In this document: positions 40,601 through 52,600 of the stretch, piece after piece | Position numbering within the stretch: the stretch's first letter is position 1 | Layout: each line of letters opens with the position of its first letter | Assembly: GCA_003993805.1 (NCBI GenBank) | Contig: RSEF01000003.1 | Coordinates: 57,018,551 to 57,082,550 of the forward strand | DNA from: Himantopus leucocephalus | Taxonomy: Eukaryota > Chordata > Aves > Charadriiformes > Recurvirostridae | Direction: 5' to 3' | Length of the DNA: 64,000 nt | Program-made: the position numbers and the translations under genes | The notes under the pieces: model-generated | Told to the model about the DNA's origin: nothing | Databases searched by the model: none | Seen by the model: the letters and a program-made list of their open reading frames with translations, nothing else

Positions 40601-43600
40601 CTCCACAGCAGTTTTTGAGTTCTCACTAATAATACATTAAGCAATGTAATTAGGACTAGTCACGGACTTCTATTTTCCCCGTCTCCCTCTCCTCCCAGTA
40701 AGAAAGTGCAGTACAGTATTTCATCAGGGCTTTGATCTGGACTTCTAAGCCATCTCCCCTTTCTCTTCGGTTCCACTAATAACACCAGCTTCGGAGTTTC
40801 TCCCTCCATTTCCCCATTTGTGCTTGTTGCTGTCCTGAATGTACTTCCAAATCCTCGCCACTGTCCTCCTCGAACTCAGAGCCCCACTAAAGCTCACTTG
40901 CCACACTGCCTAAAAGCATGGGGAAGACTTTGAAAAATAACTATTCTCTGACGCAATGTAACCAGTGTATACACCCATAAATAACCATGGAAACCGCATC
41001 CCAAAGTTCCTATCCCTTCTCTCCCCGTGTCAACGTCTGCCAGCTTATGAACTGTTCTAAGACCAAATTTCAGGCTGTGACTTCTCTGTCAGCTCAATAT
41101 CCTGGGCCTTGACTGGCCAAACTCTATTTGATATATTTATATATTTAGGACTAAATTTGGCCTGCAGAGTAATTCACACTGGCCTCAGGGTTGTTCTCGT
41201 TTGCATTTGGTTGACACTATCATACCAGGTCCATTGTAACTTCAGAGGATCCTTGTAGTAAAGGCAAAATTTGTTCACTAAACACATAAATTATCTGTCC
41301 TTCAACGAATTGGGTTTATCAGCGTCCAGTCACATCCTGCAGTGTGGTGAGCTTTCTGTGAGGATGATGAACCTAGCTTTACGTTCTATTAATACTGCAC
41401 ACTTGAGATGCAAGAATTGAGACCTTGTCTTTACCTGCTTTACCTCCCAGGGGACAAGCACACTTCTTGATGAGCAAAATGTTGCAATTAGGAATCTGTG
41501 CCTTGCCTTGCCTTTTCTTTTTAGTAGACGTGCCACTTGGGAGGTCTCTTATCCCCTCTCCCTCCCTGGAAATTTCCTGTATTTCCTCCAGATTCCACAA
41601 TAGACATGCCAGTGGTCTCAAATCAAAAGGCATTAATTTTATTATGAAAGCCAATGTGCTATGTACTAAGTACTGGAATGTTTTGAAATAGTTCACTGAA
41701 ACGGCTGCCTCTTTATTACTGTCAGCCACCCTGACACTGGGGTACTCGGTTCAACTGTGATAATGTCTTCAATTAATAGTGCAGTTAACCAAGCACTAAA
41801 AGCTGAATGTATTTTACCTCCTTCTGCTGCCTTCAGTATCCCAGGCCACTCTCCCAGCTGCTGCTTCTGAACCTAGAGGTACATGAACGATCTGTAACAC
41901 ATTTCTTGATTTAACATTCCAGCATGCTCCGTTCCTGGAGGCAACTCTCTGAAGTGAATTTCACTCAAGTGAATTTTATTTTTTTTTATCACAGATATTG
42001 CAAAGCTTGACGCTGTTTTTTCCTGCCAAATAAATTACAGTAACTGTTCCACCTCTGACTGTCAGGCTTCTTTCTAAAAGGGTATCATCTACCTTACTGC
42101 ATTAAATAATCTGTAATAGCTACAGATCACTGTTATTTTCTTATCTTAACCTAATGATCCTGCCTCAGGTGGCAAAAATATGGGGACCTAAAAGCATCTT
42201 CCATTTAATAATCTCTTTTTAATGTACATCGTTGACAGAATGTCACACAAAAATTGGGATGGCACTATTACCGAGAGCACTTACGCGGCCGTTCATATTA
42301 AAATGAATGGAAGAGGGGCTAAAAGAGTCTATTTGAATCCTAGAATGAAAGTTTTACGAAGAAATGTTCTCTCTAATGTCTGACATTCATAATAGGCCAA
42401 CCCAGATTCTAGGAATTATTGGTTTCCTATTTTAGTACTCGTACCAGGAAGAACTGCTTACATTAGCTTCCAAGTGAAATGAGGTTAGATACCCTGAACT
42501 GGAATATCGACTGGCAGCAGAATACAGGATGTACGTGCCCTGCGTTCTCCTCAGCCACCTTCCATTTCACAAGGAATGAAGATGAGACGGGCTGCCCTGG
42601 ATTTAAGAGCATCAGAGAGGATTGTTCTTGCCACCTTTTCCCAAAACTTAAAATGACTGCTGTCGCCCTTGCTAGCAAACGATTACCAAGGTCCGCATAC
42701 AGAAATAGCAAGTTATTTGTAGAAAACGGCAAGCGCTGAGCCCTCACAGTACGCGAAGAGCAGAGCAGACAGCCTGCTGGCTGAAGGTGATTCTCCGATT
42801 CTTGGTGTAAAACGGGGCACTCACCGCGGGTCACCCTGTGCCGGTTTCCACGCTGACCTCTACAATGAGCATGGAAAATAGAGCCCTGGTTCATACTCTT
42901 AGATCTTACACTTCATTGGCAAAGCCATTATGAACGTTTGGATTATTCAGAACTACAGGTCTATGAAAACGGCCCTCAGAGGGTCAATCCTGGCAGTATA
43001 CATCCTAATATTTAACTATCTTACACTGTACTGTCATAGTACACTGTTCACAACCTGTTTGCCGATTCCAGTGTTTCAGGCTTGTGTAGAGCAAAGTAGC
43101 AGCAGAATTTTGTTAAACCATCTAGAGAAGTCAAGAGCTCATATTAACCCCCTGTTCCACAGAGACTTACACACACGCTTAACTTTATGCAGTGTTGAAT
43201 ACCCTCTGTGAAATCAGATGGCTATTTACAATGCCTAAAATTAAACAAGCACATAGACATATTTTTCCAGAAACCTATCCCTATAAATCCCGTGTAATTG
43301 GGTAAAGTAAGTCCCGTGCTTCTCAAAAGAAAAATAACATGAAAATAACCTAAGTGAACTTTACAGGCAGAGGGGGAGAGGATCGTCACTGTTTAGAAAG
43401 AAGCTGTCACAGTTCTCAAACCACTATACGTGTGTAGTAGCCTCCCACGGCTACTACACATTCTGTCTCAAATTACTGGTAAACTACTGAGATCTATCAA
43501 GTCACAAGGGTCAGGCTGTCTCTCTTCCAATGATTGGGTCACATGAAGAGATAAAACACATGAAATACTTGCCTCACGTTACTTTTCCAAGTAACATGCA

Positions 43601-46600
43601 GCAGCCATGTTACTCATTCATAAATGGATGGATTTCACAAATGAGAAGACAACTGGTCTGCATCATGAACTTGTTATACTAACCCCACTTTGTCTGGTTT
43701 AATTTCTGTGTGAATGTCACTTAGGTCTCAAAAGTGGGATTGGTAACTGGTAGCCTGAAAGTACCTTTCTATACATCTATCATAAAAGGAAGAAGATGCC
43801 ATTCCAGTAGAAAAGCCTAAAAAACCCCAAACTGTCCTGGTTTAAGGCTAGATTATTTTGAATAAAAAAAAATAAAAATGGAAGTGATTAGCTAATGATG
43901 ATCAATTGGAAAGGCAGCAAGACAGCCATTAATTTATATACACCAAGACAGCGGTTTTGTAAACCACAATCTGAAAAAAAAAATAAATCCTTAGGTTCAG
44001 AGATACAGGAATATCCTTCAAAATTTCATACATTTCCATGTTGATCTTCCTGAAATAAAATAAGTTTTTGTAGTATATGATATCTCAAAGAAGATGAAGT
44101 CAGTGTCTCATTCTCAAGCCTATTCTCATTGATTTCAGTGATGCTGCATCAGGCTTCAAAATAAAAGTAATGATACAAAGTTTGGATTATACCATCTTGT
44201 TGCAAAAGGCTTTCGTGCCGTGCAGAAAAATGGAGTGCAATACTTTTGAAATCACTAAGGAACATGCCATTTATTTCTGCAGAATCTTACCTTCAAATCT
44301 GCGTGCCTGGAAAGGACATCCATGTGATTAGTCTATTTTGGTGTATTAGTCATTGCTCCTTAGTCACCCTGGGCAATTTGAAATTTAATATTGAAGTAAT
44401 TTAAAATTTAAAATAGTTAAATAACTAAAGGTATAAAGCAAGCTGGTTAATGGACATAAAATCTCAGAATGAGTGTCCCAACTCCATAAGCTCTTCTGTG
44501 CTGTAATTTGGATACCTAAATTAAAGTAAAAACATGAATCGGCTGCAAGCAGGCATTTCCTGAAAAGAGCAACCTGAGTAATTTTTTTCCTCTCTATGTC
44601 CAGGAATTCGTGATATGCATCATCCTCAGTTTGACTTCTCTGTGTGTGCATGTGTGCACCATGGACCTGTGACTTTGTTTTGATACTACGTGAGAGAATA
44701 AAGAGAAAAGTCTTTTATGCTACTGAGAAAAATTTACAGGAATTCATTCACCAGGTCTTCATTCGTGGCTGGGTAAAGAGCCACCACAAAACCAAAACTC
44801 TCCAGTGACGCGTGCACCTTGACGCCATGAGTGGGGCTGAATTCCAGGCAGGAAACCTGTCAGAACCAGTGTGACACCCTGAGCCAGGCAGGGATGGCTG
44901 GGCGCATCCAGGCACGCAGAGCATCTGGGGTCTTCGACCAGAGAAGCGTAAGATGAGTGCGGCCATACCACCAAACTTCACAAAGCACAGGCAGATCCCA
45001 TGGCACCAAGAGGCAGAACAAATAATTTGCACCTATCAGCTAAGTTTTAATTCAGATTTTAGTTGTACACTTATAGTTCACAGTTATGTGCAGCTGAGAA
45101 GTGGATCAACCCACGCTTCCACTTAGGGCGACGTGGAACTGCTCCACAGAGGCAATTTCAGACCACAGGCTGAACACGGTTTTATTCTTTCTAGCTTCTT
45201 AACAGGCTGGTGGCAGCCAACAGCTACAAGTCTCTCCCAAGACACAGCGGAATAATTCCTCAAGACAGCTACAGTTACAGTCTTCCCATATTCTTGAAAT
45301 ACTTACTTACAGCTGTCCCTATTCATAAAGTAGATGTAGCAGCTTTCCAGTAGAAAAATTATGATCTTATTCCTTGAATAAGCGTTCTGCCTTATCAAGT
45401 TTACTGTGAAGTTCACAGGTTAGGGTTTTTTTAAAATTTATTTCTTGGATAAAATACTAGCAGTACATATGTGTGGAGGCAAGTCTTCTCCACACCAAAC
45501 TAATTAGGCAATATAAGCAGTACAGAAAAACTCTGTATAAACAGGAGAAGGAAGTGCTAACTTGTACTAGTACTCCAGCTTCTATTTAAGAGCTTGAATT
45601 TAAATAAGTATTGAGGAAATAAAAGAACATTAAAAAATGGGCAGATTTGATTTATATTGAAATATATGATCATGAAATAGCAAGGAAAAGATATGTTTTT
45701 CTCACGCAATCTAACATAACCGTGATAAGGGATAGAAACTTCATGAATAATACTTAGGTGAGGATTAAATACAACTAAAATTAAAAGCTAATAAAAAATC
45801 TAGGAATGACTCTAGGATGACTCTAAAATGATTCTAGGAGATATACTGCTTTTATAGCAACATTTCTTCATTTGTGAAATAGCATAAAAATTTCAGCCAC
45901 TGCAACATGCCTATACTTGGTTGAGATCTGTAGATCTTAGTACTATTTACATATGCCAAAACCAATAATTCTTGAAGACTATGTCTCCACGTTCTCATTT
46001 TATTTTTTAAATTAATTCATCCTTAAAGCCAATACTCCTTTGTATGTATACTGTACCTATGACTACAATCTCACAAACTTATATCAAATATCTCTCAAAA
46101 TAAGCAGGAGGATGTTGTTATTTTTATGCTTAAAATGGTGATTCAGAGGTTAGATTTCCTCTAGAGAAAAGCAGCCTGCCGAGGAAATGTCCTCACCAAC
46201 AAAACCACGGCAAGCATATATTCTCTGTATTGCTTTTAATTGTTTTAGATGTCTCTCCACAGCTGTGCAATTGTTTCAGACTGTTAATATTTTAAAGGTT
46301 AAGATCAATGAAAACCAGGATATTTCATTAGGAGTCACCATAAAAATGATAAACTAATATTTTATAACTATATTACTCACAAATTACTAGGCAATTCTTC
46401 TCACTATTTTCCCAGCTTTCCATGGAACAGATGTGGAAGCAACAATCAGAATCTCACAAACCTACATATGAATCATCCTGGCCCTTTCCCTATGGGAGAA
46501 AGAATGCTTTTATTTCTGAGGAAATAAAACCTAATTTATTGAGGGCATGAAGAGCAAAAGGGCTCTTAAAGCATAATTTATCTTGTTTGTTAATTGTTGC

Positions 46601-49600
46601 ATGCTTCAGTCTACAAGGGCTGAGGGTATTGTTCTGCTTTTAAAAGAAGGCTCATAATTCCTGATAGTTTAAGAAAAAACACAACAAACAAACCAAAAAC
46701 AGAACATCAGGTATTCATAGATATGTTTTAATACCTGTCAAGTATTCTATAGCTGCAAGTGTAATTAAAAACAAAAACCTGTTTATTTAAAACAAGGGTT
46801 TACAACTCAACTGTAATTTCTAGAAAATTGTGAAACTATCATTTTTCCAAGCAACAAAAAGATGTGGTGGATCGTAACACCTGTAGAATAGGTAAATAAA
46901 ATAAGAAAGGTTCAATTTTTGTAAACTTTCATGAAAATACTTGTTTAGGTTAACTGTAACAAGTGGGGTTTTAAGATAATTTTGAATTGTTTACTTTTAA
47001 AAATTTTTACTGACTGAAACACCATTTATTATTCAACTGAAAATTTAAAACTTCATTGAGCTTTCATATGGAGAATGTTGAAATATGATGTTTCAACTAC
47101 TATTCAACTTCAAAAAAATTTTAAATGACAAACTGGCCAAACCCATTCTTTTCTACAAAATTTATTTCAATACCTCAGTGTTTTGCATCAGAGAACAGTC
47201 AGCACCAGAAGTGGCCGGCTATAGGCTTCTGAGGTTGCAAGCTCAAAACCCTGGAAGATAATGCCATGGAAGATAATGCCACAATGTGGAAGTTGTTAAA
47301 TAGCAAATACACTTGTTAAAAAAGGTGCCATTTTGTTTCAATCCAGATGTCGATTATCAAGCTTGTGTTTAACATTGCACATGTCCTTGTATTTTGTGAA
47401 GTGCCTCAGAGAAGAAGGCGGAGGAGGAAGGCAGAGGAAGGCTGTGGCTGGATGAGAACTGGGGTTCAGATCAGGAGTGCTCAATCTCCCGTGGTTACTG
47501 GGCATGAGTTCGTGTACTGCTGAACAGCCGCAAAATGCATGAACTGGGTTTCTTTAGGGTGACACAAAACTGAAGAAGCATTCTAGGAGCGCACATAACA
47601 TACGCCAGCTGCAAACAGGCATTCAAGTGGCAAGGCCAGAGTCAGTCCAAATTTTAAAAATCCCCTGGAATGGTCGTAGTTGTCAGGTCATCAGTCCCCA
47701 GTTGCTTCAGTGCCCCTGTGCTGCTGGTCAATGACACTTGCTAATACAGACAGAGCTTCTAAGCCCAGAGATAATCAAAGGTGGACTGACTTTAAATATT
47801 TTCCTAAGAGACTGCAGGAAGCAGGTTAAAAAAGTCTGTCTGTTACTGACAGCTGGTTATTTTCTGCAAGAGGTATGATATAAAACTAGATAACCACCGT
47901 CTCCTGGGTTCTGAAATGAAGATTTCTCTTTTACATTATTGAAAAATAAAACTTAAACCATTACCAAACCACCTCACCGATCCATCACTTCTCTGTTTAG
48001 GAATAAGAGTTGACTGGTATTACCTACCAGCCTGTCCTCATATTACAACAGCGGTAACTGCAGCCAGGGGATATTAACAACCCAACCTGAAACAGTGTAA
48101 AATCTTTTATATCCCTCACCAAGATATAAAGATCAGTTACTTACTATCACCCCTGGGTTTTCACACTGGCATAAAAAGCAGCAGACACTAAAGACACAGG
48201 GAACCACCTTTAACAATAAAGCCATTTAAGAGCTGGAAGTAGGCATTGTCACAGCACTGTTTTAAGAACCAATAAACCACAAAGATTAAATAAAAATCTA
48301 GTATCACCAAAGCTGGTGCATCACCTCAGTGTCTGGAACAGATCTTAGCAATGACTTGCTTCTATGGCAAACACAGGCTGTCTCAGAATGTGTAAGGACG
48401 AGGGATCCTGAACTGTGGCTGCAGTTTCCTTCCATGACACAAACTGCTGAGCAATCGCAACGCTGCTTCAGAATGACGGATGCAGATTAATTACAGCAAT
48501 TATGACTCATCAAGGAAATATCGTGCCAGTTTGCTCTTGTCATTTCATCTCTGACTTTGCAAGTGGTGACAAGATAATTTAAACAGTCACAAAGCTTAGA
48601 GTAATACATATTTTTATCAGTCACTCACTGTCCCGTCGAGAATTTACGCTCATAGGACACACATCCCCGAACATTAACGATCACGGCATTTTGGCAATGA
48701 TACCAAGCGAAACCGCTCTTCTGGGCTCTAACTAACGCCAACACCATGTGTCACTACTGCAGCGCCGTTACACGACGATTAAAACCGCCCATTCCGTCAG
48801 TGTGTAAAATAACACGGGCCTTTTCCCGCCGGCGCCACCGGGTGTCGCTGCGGTGCAGCAGAGCAGCCCTGGCCCCGCCCCCATGTGGCCCCGCCCCCCA
48901 TGTGGCCCCGCCCCCCCCATGTGGCCCCGCCCCCCATGTGGCCCCGCCCCCCCATGTGGCCCCGCCCCAGGGGTACTCAACGATCGGCCCTTGGCGGCGC
49001 AGGGCAATCATACAGACCTTACTTTTTTCCCCTCCCAAAAACAGTAGCAGCACTTTAGCCAGTAGCTGGTTTAGCTCTGCCCTTTCAGGTGCGCGGGAGA
49101 TGCTCCCCACCTCCTCCTGCGGGTGCCAGAACCATCGCAAGGGGCTTAGGGCAGGTACGCTGACATACGGGTTCGGACAACTCAGTTGCAGCAACAGAAC
49201 AGTCCATCGTTTCGAACCAGTGCATGGCTAACGTGAGCAGAATTCAAAGCACTGAGCATATCTTTCCCTGCACTTCNAGCACTTTAGCCAGTAGCTGGTT
49301 TAGCTCTGCCCTTTCAGGTGCGCGGGAGATGCTCCCCACCTCCTCCTGCGGGTGCCAGAACCATCGCAAGGGGCTTAGGGCAGGTACGCTGACATACGGG
49401 TTCGGACAACTCAGTCGCAGCAACAGAACAGTCCATCGTTTCGAACCAGCACATGGCTAACATGAGCAGAATTCAAAGCACTGAGCATATCTTTCCCTGC
49501 ACTTCTCCAAATTCACCAACGAGCTTTGCTTTCCTCCTCCTCCTGCCAGGCCAGCCCAAGCTCTGGTGTGCACCAGCTTCAGCCGTCTCCACCGGCTGGC

Positions 49601-52600
49601 CAGGCAGGAACGGAACTCCTCAATAGCTTTCCTCACCAAGCCAGCCATGCCTCAAGCTCTCCTAACTCTCTTACTCCTTTTGGTGTGATTCCCGCCAACC
49701 CATCATGTCTGATTTTCCACTGTGGCTTCTTGTATTTTACTCCTGGAGATGAATTGAGGCACTAAACGACACTTAGCAGCTCGGTTTTACCTGACTCAGA
49801 ACTCCCCTCCAAGCCCTGCAAGCGAAGGTCAGCCCTTTATTTGCTACGATCCCGCCAAGATAGTCACAGGGACAGAGCTGGCAATGGATTTGAGAAAGTG
49901 CCGAAGTTAATGTATTCTTACGTGTGACAGAACCAGCTTTCTTGTTTGCTAAATGAAACATCTGCAGTGCTTCCAATCAGAATTTAATTATGCTTAACAA
50001 TTTAATATCGAGAGACTATATTAGTTGTCACTAATGTTATCAATATTACCAGTAGCTCTTAAAACAAATGAAGCTGCTGCCCAGCAGGGCCACATCACTA
50101 ATTAGCTGGTCCCAAAGGCAGCTGGTTACCATTAAAGTCAGTAAGGTGAAGAGGCTGGGCAGAACCTCTTCTTCTCTTTGTCCAGCTGCCAAAGCTTTAG
50201 TTATTAAGTTCACACAGATTCCTGGCATCAGAATGAGTTGAGTCTCCCCTCAGGTCACGTATACCACAGCGCTTTCAGAGGTGAAAGTCTGCCTTAAGTT
50301 ATTAGTTTTCAAATCTTGCTATCTGATGCTAGGTTTGAAACTGTAACTCGAACTTCTGCAGGTATCGGGAACCTGCATGTACTACGGAGCAAATGAACTT
50401 GCAGCACTCAGCCACACTGAAGGCTCAGGACATTTTTATTCAGGTAAATCTGTGAGAGACCCTCTTTAAAATGTTTAACTGAAATTAAAATGTTCACTAA
50501 GCTCATTTCAAATCAGTATTTTGAAATGAGCTTAGTGTAAAATCTATGACGTCTTCCATGGTCTGAACAGTTTATGTGGAAAGAAACTATATTTCAGTCA
50601 GTGACAACTTCAGTAAATAGCTTCCCACAAATAAAACTTTATTTTTCTGGCTATCTAATAATTATTAGACACAATATATGCATTTAATATGTGTTTTTAA
50701 AAATCAGTATTTTAACTGTCTGAACATTAATCTATTATCTCTGCTTACATGACAGCAATTAAGAATTTTCGGAAGTATCACAATGTACCCCTGAAATACA
50801 ATAAAATAATTAAATTAAATAAATAAATAAAACAAATAGGCCCCTCTTAAAATGAGCATATGTTTTAGAGTCTGGAACTACTAATGTACCAGCCATCTTA
50901 TAATCCTTATTTAATCTCAACTGTTGAGGAAAATTATATTTAAGCACAGAAATACCATCTCTCAACAGTCAGTGTTTGCTCCTGAGTGTTATGTTTAGTA
51001 GGGCTGTTCTGATAGAACAAGGGATAATGGTTTTAAACTAAGAGAGGATAGATTTAGACTAGATATAAGGAAGAAATCCTTTACAATGAGGGTGGTGAAA
51101 CACTGGCCCAGGTCGCCCAGAGAGGCGTTAGATGTGCCATCCCTGGAAACATTCAAGGTCGGGTTGGACGGGGCTCTGAGCAACCTGACCTAGTTGAAGA
51201 TGTCCCTGCTTACTGCAGGGGATTTGGACTAGATGACCTTCAAAGGTCCCTTCCAACCCAAACTATTCTATGATTCTATGTCAAAGCAGTATGCAAAAAG
51301 TGTCAACAACAATCAAAAATCAAAGATTAATTTGTCTGGAAATATATTTTTAATGCTAATGAACCTCTTTGGTCAGAATATTTCATTTTTATTGCACTTC
51401 TGCTTTTGTACCTCCAGCAATTTTAGACACACACATATATTTGATTTTAACAGATATATAGTATAACAGGAAAAAGAAATGTGTGACAGGAAATTTACAA
51501 ATGCTAATTTTTGATTCTGCAATAATGAGTAGCACTGTTGTACATGTTTCCTCTGTAGTGAGAATTAAGTCTATAGTGAATGCAATAAATATGTCAGTGG
51601 ACAGCGGGGAGAGCGCTGTTCAAGCTCACGGGCAGACACGGTCTCTTGATAGAAATCTGCTTCCTTCAGTGTCTGCTGTGCAATACGGTAAATCGTAAGC
51701 ACTCCACAACAGAAACCAATACCAACAGGCACTTGCAAGAGCCCCTTAAGATACAGTTTCCCCCGCCTCCTTTCAATATTAACACAACACAGAATATAAT
51801 AAGGTGCAGCTTTCTGAGTACAAATGCTCGATGAGTCTCTAAAATGCCCTGCAGCGTGCTGTACGCTTCTGAGGCAAGAGCCACTGCTCTCAGGTAGCCA
51901 GAAGTCCCCATCAGACTCTGACGTGTCCTGGGGCTTGGCCATCTCAAGCTTATGTGGTTGTTTTCTGTCTGGCAGTCTCAAAGAAAGCAGCCTCAGAGGG
52001 AGACCAGGCAATGGTGGGTCTAGGCCAGTACTTCTCAAGGAAGTAAAAACTAAGCTTACCGAGAAACAGTTAACATAAACTGCAGATTCGGGTCAGATTC
52101 TGCTGTCCTTTGGCAGGACCAGAAGTACTCTGACAAAACAAAAATAAGAATCGGCAGCACAGTGTGACATGAATCCTTTCGGCTGACTATATAACTGACA
52201 GTAAACTGAGTGGACTGTTATAACTCAGCACGCAGAGAGTATAAACTGGTACTCCCACTCTTCCTCCCCCTTCTCTGCCATTCCACTACAGTCTCACAAG
52301 GAGGACTTGAGTTTAAACAAAATGTGTTGTAGATGCCTCCTATGTCCTGCTCTGCTTTTTTGGTGTTCTGCCTTCTTTAATGGCTCCTATTGAGAATCCT
52401 GTTGAGAACATTGGAAACTAAGGAATAAGGGATTGTGTAGTGCTTTATGTTGGGACCCAAATCGTGACCTACAAAATACATCAGCAGAGTAGACTAGAAG
52501 TGAGAACTTGAATAAAGATATTAATGAGAACAGTACTGGGATGGAGTAGTATCTTCTTGCTTTTAGTTTTGGGAGACGCTTTGCTGAACATATAAATAAT

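Larger units (their letters stand above)
48640..49620. promoter_or_regulatory. CpG-rich patch in TMEM242 intron 3, possible promoter or enhancer
   Basis: CG dinucleotides and GC content rise well above the flanking intron, with the GC-box minisatellite in the middle. About 230 bp is a likely assembly duplicate, so the true patch is about 750 bp. It could be an alternative or antisense promoter or simply a GC-rich minisatellite locus. No exon with clear splice sites is seen beside it. Confidence 0.4.

Noticed and set aside
43832..43870. Possible LTR start (actgtcctggttt...)
   Set aside because: Only about 13 bases resemble bird LTR ends and the sequence then diverges at once.
48746..49231. 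ORFs with repeated APHVAPP or GGATWGAG peptides on both strands
   Set aside because: They are translations of the GC-box minisatellite; all frames give repeats and none has independent support.
49224..49460. Repeated ORF spanning the N at 49277
   Set aside because: It exists only because of the 228-bp likely assembly duplication.
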